From NCBI GenBank assembly GCA_022425565.1, contig JAKMFG010000105.1, positions 1-5,620 on the forward strand: DNA of 5,620 bases. Direction: 5' to 3'. Under the pieces are notes generated by a model. It was given only the letters and a program-made list of their open reading frames with translations, did no database searches and had not been told where the DNA came from. The DNA is from Alphaproteobacteria bacterium. Lineage in GTDB: Bacteria > Pseudomonadota > Alphaproteobacteria > Puniceispirillales > Puniceispirillaceae. Below are positions 1 through 4,655 of the stretch, piece by piece (position 1 is the stretch's first letter; every line of letters starts with the position of its first letter). The position numbers and the translations under genes were made by a program.

Positions 1-112
1 GGCCCAAACATCCGAAAGAGGACAAAATCACTTTTTCTTCCTTCATTCGATTGCGTAATGCAGTCATATTCCATCTTGATTTGGCAATCATGACGCAATT
101 GGGTATTGGATA
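1..112. other. AT-rich non-coding leader upstream of the MBL-fold hydrolase gene
   Basis: This stretch is clearly more AT-rich than the rest of the window and holds no coding region I can support. It contains an inverted repeat, listed separately. I see no convincing -35/-10 pair at a sensible distance from the start codon at 113, and no strong Shine-Dalgarno sequence directly before it. The reading frame of the downstream gene is closed by TGA at 77-79, with no alternative ATG, GTG or TTG between that stop and 113. The gene to the left lies outside the window. Confidence 0.6.
50..99. repeat. 11-bp inverted repeat with 28-nt spacer
   Basis: The left arm ATTGCGTAATG (50-60) and right arm CATGACGCAAT (89-99) are reverse complements with one mismatch. 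The right arm ends 13 bp before the hydrolase start codon at 113. It could be a pair of half-sites for a DNA-binding regulator or an RNA stem-loop in the leader. There is no U-tract after it, so it is not a typical terminator. The arms are seen directly; any function is inference. Confidence 0.4.
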
Positions 113-1036
113 ATGATGTGGCTTCCACCTGCCGACGACGTTCTTCGTGTGACACTTCTCGGCACCGGAATACCAAATGCACAGGTCAATGCATTTGGCA
201 CCTCGACACTGATTGAAGCTGGTGAGGAACGCATTCTCATCGACTGTGGCCGTGGCGCTGTGATCCGGCTTTCCCAGCTTGGCCTCGGCGTCGGGCATGT
301 CGACCGGATTTTCCTTTCGCACTATCACTCTGACCATTTTACCGGCCTGTTCGACATGGCCATGACCGGTACGATCAGGCAGAATTTCGGGGGCCGGAAC
401 GGTCCTCTACATGTGCTCGGTCCGCCGGGAATCGAACGCATTGCCGAGGGAGCCTGGATCGCCACAGCTCCCGATCGCGACATCCGCGTTGCTGACAACG
501 AGATCGACGCCGAGCATATGCGCATTATCCCGCATGAATATGCTGAGGGCGTGGTCTATGACCAGGGCGGCCTGGTGATCAAAGCCATTAAGGTGGATCA
601 CGGCGATTTCATCGACATCGCCTATGGCTTCCGGGTCGAATATGCAGGCCGCGTCTTTGTTCATAGTCACGATACCCGTTACAACGAGAACCTGATCGCA
701 CAGGCGCATGGCGCGGATGTGTTTGTCCATGAGGTGGCGGCCGCGCGTCAGGAAATTCAGGACAAGATGCCGGCAATCAAGCTGGTGATGGAACATCACG
801 CGTCTCCGGCCGAGGTGGGGCGTGTATTTGCCCAGACCCGGCCAAAGCTGGCGCTTCTGACGCACCTTGTCCTGCTGAAACCGGATCCGGTATCGATCAA
901 CGAGGTGATGCAGGAACTGGCAGCCGAATATGACGGCACCGTCATGGTGGCAGAGGATCTGCTGTCAATCGAGATCGGGCGCAATATCTCGGTGATCCCC
1001 TTTCATCGTGGTGCCAAGCCGGATGGCGGCCTCTGA
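113..1036 (+). CDS. MBL-fold metallo-hydrolase of the RNase Z/arylsulfatase-like group, substrate unknown
   Basis: The 307-aa product is a metallo-beta-lactamase-fold hydrolase, probably cytoplasmic as there is no signal peptide. The metal site is readable: the HxHxDH motif at H70, H72, D74 and H75, H163 in a V-D-H-G segment, D187 as the likely bridging aspartate, and H251 in the late T-H-L motif; H229 in an H-H-A-S-P segment matches the conserved RNase Z-type histidine. The N-terminal L-L-G-T-G and I-L-I-D-C-G strands and the L-G-P-P-G-I segment near residue 102 are typical of the RNase Z-like branch (COG1234). It lacks the long exosite arm that tRNase Z carries between the G-F-R-V-E strand and the bridging aspartate, so tRNA 3' processing is unlikely. 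The usual S/F-G-D-T motif reads S-H-D-T here. The start is either of two adjacent ATGs (113 or 116). The true substrate cannot be read from the sequence. Confidence 0.88.
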   Translation: MMWLPPADDVLRVTLLGTGIPNAQVNAFGTSTLIEAGEERILIDCGRGAVIRLSQLGLGVGHVDRIFLSHYHSDHFTGLFDMAMTGTIRQNFGGRNGPLHVLGPPGIERIAEGAWIATAPDRDIRVADNEIDAEHMRIIPHEYAEGVVYDQGGLVIKAIKVDHGDFIDIAYGFRVEYAGRVFVHSHDTRYNENLIAQAHGADVFVHEVAAARQEIQDKMPAIKLVMEHHASPAEVGRVFAQTRPKLALLTHLVLLKPDPVSINEVMQELAAEYDGTVMVAEDLLSIEIGRNISVIPFHRGAKPDGGL

Positions 1037-1046
1037 TTTATCGGTT

Positions 1047-1074
1047 TTGTGCCGGCCCGCCTTACGGCTATAAA
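1047..1074 (+). promoter_or_regulatory. Possible sigma-70-type promoter for the epimerase gene
   Basis: In the 106-bp gap after the hydrolase gene there is a TTGTGC (1047-1052) as a weak -35 and TATAAA (1069-1074, five of six consensus bases) as -10, separated by 16 bp. Transcription would start near 1081, giving a leader of about 60 nt before the ATG at 1143. The -10 is good and the -35 poor, so this is only a candidate. I see no clear terminator in the gap, so read-through from the hydrolase gene is also possible. Confidence 0.35.
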
Positions 1075-1142
1075 GACAGCACCAACGGTTTGGCGGGGTC
1101 TGTTGGCGGAACGAGGCGGCAGGCAGTGCTGAAAGCAACGAC

Positions 1143-2162
1143 ATGAAAGTTCTTCTGACAGGGGCTGCCGGTTTTATCGGCATGCATTGCGCCGAGCGTT
1201 TGCTTGCCCGCGGCGACACAGTCATCGGCGTCGATAATCTCAACGATTATTACGAAGTGTCGCTGAAAGAGGCGCGACTGGCCCGCATCGCCGACCATGA
1301 CAATTTTTCAATGCACCGGATGGCTGTTGAAGATCGCGAGGCGATGGCGGCGCTGTTTGCGTCTGAAAAACCAGACCGGGTCATCCATCTCGCAGCCCAG
1401 GCAGGGGTGCGCTATTCGATTGAGAACCCGCATGCCTATATCGATGCCAACCTTCAGGGGTTCATGACGATCCTCGAAGGGTGCCGACACAACAAGGTTG
1501 AGCATCTGGTCTTTGCCAGCTCGTCATCGGTCTATGGCGGCAATGAACAGATGCCCTTCAGCGAGCATCACAGCGTCGATCATCCTGTCTCGCTCTATGC
1601 CGCGACGAAAAAGGCGAACGAGCTGATGGCGCATACCTACAGCCATCTCTATGACATGCCGACGACCGGGCTGCGGTTTTTCACCGTCTATGGGCCGTGG
1701 GGGCGTCCTGACATGGCGCTGTTCAAATTCACGAGGGCGATGCTCGATGGTGCGTCGATCGATGTCTATAACAGCGGCCAGATGATCCGCGACTTCACCT
1801 ATGTCGATGATATCGTCGAAGGGGTGATCCGTGTTCTCGACAAGGCAGCAACCCCGAACCCGGATTTCAACCCGCTGTCGCCCGACCCGCAAAGCTCGCA
1901 TGCACCGTTCCGTGTGTTCAATATCGGCAAAGGCAACCCCACGCCGCTGATGGATTATATTGCTGCGCTGGAAGAGGCGCTTGGCATCGTGGCGGAGAAA
2001 AACATGATGCCGATGCAGCCGGGTGATGTGCCGGCTACCAGCGCCGACACAACTGAACTCAGGGAATGGGTCGGTTTTGCCCCGAACACCGATATTCGTG
2101 ACGGGGTGAAGAAATTTGTCGACTGGTATGTTGCCTATTATGGTCGCAATACCGCCGACTGA
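1143..2162 (+). CDS. NAD-dependent nucleotide-sugar epimerase, probable UDP-glucuronate 4-epimerase
   Basis: The 339-aa protein is an extended short-chain dehydrogenase/reductase that should invert C4 of UDP-glucuronate to give UDP-galacturonate, a precursor of lipopolysaccharide or capsule sugars, in the cytoplasm. The NAD-binding G7-A-A-G-x-x-G13 loop sits at the N-terminus, with D31 at the end of the second strand. The catalytic set is a serine in the S-S-S-S-V-Y-G segment (about S127), Y152 and K156 in Y-A-A-T-K. The T-V-Y-G-P-W-G-R-P-D-M-A stretch (181-192) and I-R-D-F-T-Y-V-D-D (215-223) are typical of the GalE/CapI-like uronate epimerases, and the length fits the family. A weak GAAAG (1131-1135) lies 7 nt before the start. 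The gene stands alone between the hydrolase gene and the convergent hpaR. Exact specificity (UDP-glucuronate against UDP-glucose or an acetylated sugar) is inferred from family motifs. Confidence 0.9.
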   Translation: MKVLLTGAAGFIGMHCAERLLARGDTVIGVDNLNDYYEVSLKEARLARIADHDNFSMHRMAVEDREAMAALFASEKPDRVIHLAAQAGVRYSIENPHAYIDANLQGFMTILEGCRHNKVEHLVFASSSSVYGGNEQMPFSEHHSVDHPVSLYAATKKANELMAHTYSHLYDMPTTGLRFFTVYGPWGRPDMALFKFTRAMLDGASIDVYNSGQMIRDFTYVDDIVEGVIRVLDKAATPNPDFNPLSPDPQSSHAPFRVFNIGKGNPTPLMDYIAALEEALGIVAEKNMMPMQPGDVPATSADTTELREWVGFAPNTDIRDGVKKFVDWYVAYYGRNTAD

Positions 2163-2164
2163 TT

Positions 2165-2602
2165 TCAGACATCCTCTTCCAGCACCGCGCGCAACCTGTT
2201 CAGCGTTTCGACGAGGTTGTGCATTTCGGCGCGTCCGAAGGCTGCCTCGATGGCCGCGTATTTCGTCTTTGATACGGCCCACATTTCAGTGAACATCGCC
2301 TCGCCGTCGGCCGTCAGCCTGACCACGCGCTGGCGCCTGTCACGTGCCGGAACCTTCTCGATCAGACCGCGCCCCTCGAGTGTCTTGATGATACGGGTCA
2401 GTGATGGCGCGAGGATCACGCAGCGATGTGCAAGGGTCGTTGTGTCCAGCTCGGTGCCACCTGCCAGCGCACGGACAACCCGCCATTGCGTCAGGGTCAG
2501 GCCACCGGCTGCGACGTGGTCGCGAAACTGCGCCGTTACCGCCTCGCGGGCACGCAGCAGGGCGATGGTCAGGGAATCATCATATCGCGGGGCCTCAGCC
2601 AC
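2165..2602 (-). CDS. hpaR: HpaR, MarR-family repressor of homoprotocatechuate degradation
   Basis: This 145-aa winged-helix regulator matches the HpaR branch of the MarR family. The N-terminal D-S-L-T-I-A-L-L-R-A-R-E-A segment (9-21) and the L-T-x-x-Q-W-R-V-V-R-A-L segment (35-46) are close to what I recall of Escherichia coli HpaR. The winged helix-turn-helix spans about 50-95, with the recognition helix near 64-79 (L-A-P-S-L-T-R-I-I) and the wing around D-R-R-Q-R (88-92). HpaR dimers are known to repress the hpa meta-cleavage genes and to be relieved by pathway aromatics. Translation starts at GTG (2602-2600), supported by AAAGGA on the minus strand (2616-2611) 8 nt upstream. The start overlaps the end of hpaF by 8 bp, so the two genes are co-transcribed and probably translationally coupled. 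Being in this operon suggests autoregulation through the palindrome at 3036-3063. The 3' end is 2 bp from the end of the convergent epimerase gene. Confidence 0.92.
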   Translation of the reverse strand: MAEAPRYDDSLTIALLRAREAVTAQFRDHVAAGGLTLTQWRVVRALAGGTELDTTTLAHRCVILAPSLTRIIKTLEGRGLIEKVPARDRRQRVVRLTADGEAMFTEMWAVSKTKYAAIEAAFGRAEMHNLVETLNRLRAVLEEDV

Positions 2603-2999
2603 CGGATCCGTCCTTTGCCTTCAGAAAGGCGTGCAGGCTGTTGAAGCGTTTCTCGGCAAAGCGCGCATCTATTTCCATAACTTCCAACGACAGCGCGAAC
2701 GGTGTCTCGCCGATCCGGGGACGAAGCCAGTCCTCGGCAGCGGCGTATAGGGTTTCGGTGACCTCGGTGCGGACGGCCTCGTCACGTCCCTGTCCCATGC
2801 GGACTGTCATGTCGATGAAGGCGATCTCCGGTTCGCCGCTGGCGACGGCGCAGACATCGACTCGCGTGCCGCGCACCCTGATGCCGCCAAGCGGGAACAC
2901 ACCGCTGTCCCGCATGACATCGCGCATCAGATCGCAAAAAGCCTGCAGGTCCAGTTCCGGCTCGAGATTGGCCGAATATTCAAAGCTCAGATGTGCCAT
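2595..2999 (-). CDS. hpaF: HpaF, 5-carboxymethyl-2-hydroxymuconate delta-isomerase (Pro-1 replaced by Ala)
   Basis: This 134-aa protein belongs to the CHMI branch of the tautomerase superfamily, which isomerises 5-carboxymethyl-2-hydroxymuconate to its keto form between HpaE and the HpaG decarboxylase. Family features are F-P-L-G-G-I-R-V-R (35-43), with the arginines R41 and R43, then F-I-D-M-T (61-65), R-M-G-x-G-R (67-72) and a C-terminal F-N-S-L-H-A-F segment. G-I-R falls at 39-41 as I recall for E. coli HpaF, so the N-termini align without a gap. In this family the residue after Met is the catalytic general base Pro-1; here it is alanine (GCA; proline CCA is one base away). No other ATG, GTG or TTG lies in frame between the stop at 3044-3042 and this start, so a different start cannot restore proline. 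The ribosome binding site is GGGA (3010-3007) or the closer AGGA (3005-3002). It is the first gene of the leftward operon, overlapping hpaR. Confidence 0.87.
   Translation of the reverse strand: MAHLSFEYSANLEPELDLQAFCDLMRDVMRDSGVFPLGGIRVRGTRVDVCAVASGEPEIAFIDMTVRMGQGRDEAVRTEVTETLYAAAEDWLRPRIGETPFALSLEVMEIDARFAEKRFNSLHAFLKAKDGSGG
2611..2616 (-). promoter_or_regulatory. Ribosome binding site of hpaR inside the hpaF coding end
   Basis: AAAGGA on the minus strand lies 8 nt before the GTG at 2602-2600. It sits within the last codons of hpaF. It is the main support for a GTG start, and it makes translational coupling to hpaF plausible. Confidence 0.65.
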
Positions 3000-3024
3000 G
3001 TTCCTGTCCCGCGGGCCCCGGTGG

Positions 3025-3052
3025 TTGACAGTTGCATTTAATTACTTAACAT
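3025..3052 (+). promoter_or_regulatory. Candidate promoter of hpaE-hpaD
   Basis: A perfect -35 hexamer TTGACA (3025-3030) is followed after 16 bp by TAACAT (3047-3052, four of six consensus bases). Transcription would begin near 3059, giving a leader of about 67 nt to the hpaE ATG. The -10 lies inside the 28-bp palindrome, so a repressor bound there would block this promoter. Confidence 0.6.
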
Positions 3053-3063
3053 GTGAATTAAAT
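3036..3063. promoter_or_regulatory. Candidate HpaR operator: 28-bp AT-rich palindrome
   Basis: ATTTAATT (3036-3043) and AATTAAAT (3056-3063) are exact reverse complements around a 12-bp centre. The centre itself holds a smaller palindrome, TTAACATGTGAA (3046-3057), with one mismatched pair around ACATGT. Dyad sites of this type are usual for MarR-family dimers. The site covers the -10 boxes of both the hpaE and hpaF promoters, and hpaR is encoded in the leftward operon. Assignment to HpaR is inferred from position and symmetry, not from a known consensus. Confidence 0.6.
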
Positions 3064-3084
3064 CAGGATTGGCCGAAAAGTCAA
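3057..3084 (-). promoter_or_regulatory. Candidate promoter of hpaF-hpaR
   Basis: On the minus strand TTGACT (3084-3079, five of six) is followed after 16 bp by TTTAAT (3062-3057, five of six). Transcription would begin near 3050, leaving a leader of about 50 nt to the hpaF ATG at 2999. The -10 uses the right arm of the palindrome, and this promoter overlaps the one for hpaE, so the two probably cannot be occupied by polymerase at once. Confidence 0.58.
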
Positions 3085-3125
3085 TCCGCAGCCAAACCGA
3101 CACCAGACCAAATATGTAGGGCCCC

Positions 3126-4646
3126 ATGTCATTCACCGAAAATCTCGGCAAGGCCGAAGCGTTGCTCGCCCGTTATGACGGGGCGCCGATTCTCAATCAT
3201 ATTGGTGGCGAAGACCGTGCCGCCGCATCCGGTGCCACTTTCGAGACGATCTCGCCGATTGATTTGTCGGTTATCGGCACTGTGGCAAAGGGCGATGCAG
3301 CCGATATCGACGCTGCCGCCAAGGCGGCGCATGACGCCTTTCCGGCCTGGCGTGACATGGGCGGAGCAAAGCGCCGTGCGATCCTGCACAAGATTGCCGA
3401 CGGGATCGTCGCGCGGGCCGAAGAAATTGCCCTTCTGGAATGTGTGGACACCGGCCAGGCATTTCGTTTCATGTCCAAGGCGGCTTTGCGCGGGGCCGAT
3501 AATTTCCGGTTCTTCGCCGACAAGGCACCCTATGCCCGCGACGGGCAGAGCCTGTTTGCCGACAACCAGATGAATGTCACCTCACGTCGTCCGATCGGAC
3601 CGGTCGGGGTGATCACGCCGTGGAACACCCCTTTCATGCTGTCGACATGGAAGATCGCGCCGGCACTGGCTGCGGGCTGCACGGTGGTTCACAAGCCGGC
3701 CGAACTGTCGCCGGTGACGGCACGCATCCTGATGGAGATCGCGGCCGAGGCCGGTCTGCCGCCCGGCGTCTGGAACCTCGTCAACGGGCTTGGTGAGGAA
3801 GCGGGGCGCGCCCTGACCGAACATCCGATGATCAAGGCCATCGCCTTTGTCGGCGAGAGCGCTACCGGCAAGCTGATCATGAAGCAGGGGGCAGACACGC
3901 TGAAGCGTGTGCATTTCGAACTTGGTGGCAAGAATCCGGTGGTGGTCTTTGAAGATGCCGACCTTGAGCGCGCCGCCGATGCCGCCGCCTTCATGATCTA
4001 TTCGCTGAATGGCGAGCGCTGCACCTCGTCCAGTCGCGTGCTTGTCGAGGCATCGGTACATGATGATTTCACCGCCATCCTCGCCGACAAGGCAAAGCGG
4101 CTGAAGATCGGCCATCCGCTGGATCCGGACACGGTTGTCGGGCCGCTGATCCATCCCGAGCATGAGGCCAAGGTGCTGTCCTATTTCGACATCGCGCGCG
4201 ACGAGGGGGTGACCATCGCGGCGGGTGGTGAAAAGGTAACGGCAGGTGATTTCGGTGCGGGATGCTATGTGGCGCCGACCTTGTTTACCGGTGCGCGCCA
4301 GTCGATGCGCATCGCGCAGGAGGAAATCTTCGGTCCGGTGCTGACTGCCATTCCCTTTGTCGGTGAGGACGAGGCGCTGTCGTTTGCCAATGACGTGGCT
4401 TACGGCCTTGCGGGTTATCTGTGGACGGGCGATGTCACCCGCGCCATGCGTTTCAGTGACAATATGGATGCCGGCATGATCTGGGTGAATTCGGAAAATG
4501 TGCGGCACCTGCCGACCCCCTTTGGCGGCACCAAGGAATCCGGCATCGGACGGGATGGCGGCGACTGGTCGTTCGATTTTTACATGGAAACGCGTAATGT
4601 CGCCTTTGCCACCGCGCCGCGCGCAGTACCGAAACTCGGGCTCTAG
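3126..4646 (+). CDS. hpaE: HpaE, 5-carboxymethyl-2-hydroxymuconate semialdehyde dehydrogenase
   Basis: This 506-aa NAD-dependent aldehyde dehydrogenase oxidises 5-carboxymethyl-2-hydroxymuconate semialdehyde, the ring-cleavage product of homoprotocatechuate, to the dicarboxylic acid. The aldehyde dehydrogenase signature is complete: N167 in P-W-N-T-P-F, K190 in H-K-P-A-E, the cofactor loop G243-E-S-A-T-G248, general base E265 in F-E-L-G-G-K, nucleophile C299 in N-G-E-R-C-T, and E400 in Q-E-E-I-F-G-P. The S-L-N-G-E-R-C-T-S-S-S-R stretch and the C-terminal N-V-R-H-L-P-T-P-F-G-G-x-K-x-S-G-x-G-R-D-G-G are characteristic of HpaE rather than general ALDHs. It is about 18 residues longer at the N-terminus than the E. 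coli enzyme (about 488 aa). The E-N-L-x-K-A start resembles alphaproteobacterial homologues as I remember them, supporting the ATG at 3126. The ribosome binding site AGGG (3118-3121) has a short 4-nt spacer. hpaD follows after 9 nt, so the two form an operon. Confidence 0.95.
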   Translation: MSFTENLGKAEALLARYDGAPILNHIGGEDRAAASGATFETISPIDLSVIGTVAKGDAADIDAAAKAAHDAFPAWRDMGGAKRRAILHKIADGIVARAEEIALLECVDTGQAFRFMSKAALRGADNFRFFADKAPYARDGQSLFADNQMNVTSRRPIGPVGVITPWNTPFMLSTWKIAPALAAGCTVVHKPAELSPVTARILMEIAAEAGLPPGVWNLVNGLGEEAGRALTEHPMIKAIAFVGESATGKLIMKQGADTLKRVHFELGGKNPVVVFEDADLERAADAAAFMIYSLNGERCTSSSRVLVEASVHDDFTAILADKAKRLKIGHPLDPDTVVGPLIHPEHEAKVLSYFDIARDEGVTIAAGGEKVTAGDFGAGCYVAPTLFTGARQSMRIAQEEIFGPVLTAIPFVGEDEALSFANDVAYGLAGYLWTGDVTRAMRFSDNMDAGMIWVNSENVRHLPTPFGGTKESGIGRDGGDWSFDFYMETRNVAFATAPRAVPKLGL

Positions 4647-4648
4647 GA
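4645..4648 (+). promoter_or_regulatory. Ribosome binding site of hpaD overlapping the hpaE stop codon
   Basis: AGGA at 4645-4648 includes the last two bases of the hpaE TAG stop and lies 7 nt before the hpaD ATG at 4656. This supports the chosen hpaD start and suggests that ribosomes ending hpaE can restart on hpaD. Confidence 0.55.
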
Positions 4649-4655
4649 CAGGACG

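Noticed and set aside
109..114. GATAAT as a possible -10 box
   Set aside because: It overlaps the hydrolase ATG, so transcription would begin inside the gene, and no -35 lies at the right distance.
1082..1106. CCAAC (1082-1086) and GTTGG (1102-1106) as a possible terminator hairpin between the hydrolase and epimerase genes
   Set aside because: The stem is only 5 bp with a 15-nt loop and no T-tract follows, so I do not call a terminator.
1524..2282. A 252-residue minus-strand frame opposite the epimerase gene
   Set aside because: It is antisense to a gene with clear dehydrogenase motifs and has a His/Arg-rich composition without any domain.
3013..3125. GGGCCCC occurring twice, at 3013-3019 and 3119-3125, flanking the divergent region
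   Set aside because: Seven GC-rich bases repeated at the two leader ends may be chance. One copy overlaps the hpaE ribosome site. No larger symmetry supports a role.
2401..3573. A 390-residue + strand frame crossing hpaR, hpaF, the promoter region and the start of hpaE
   Set aside because: It crosses well-supported genes and the regulatory gap, and its product is Ser/Arg/Pro-rich low-information sequence with no domain.
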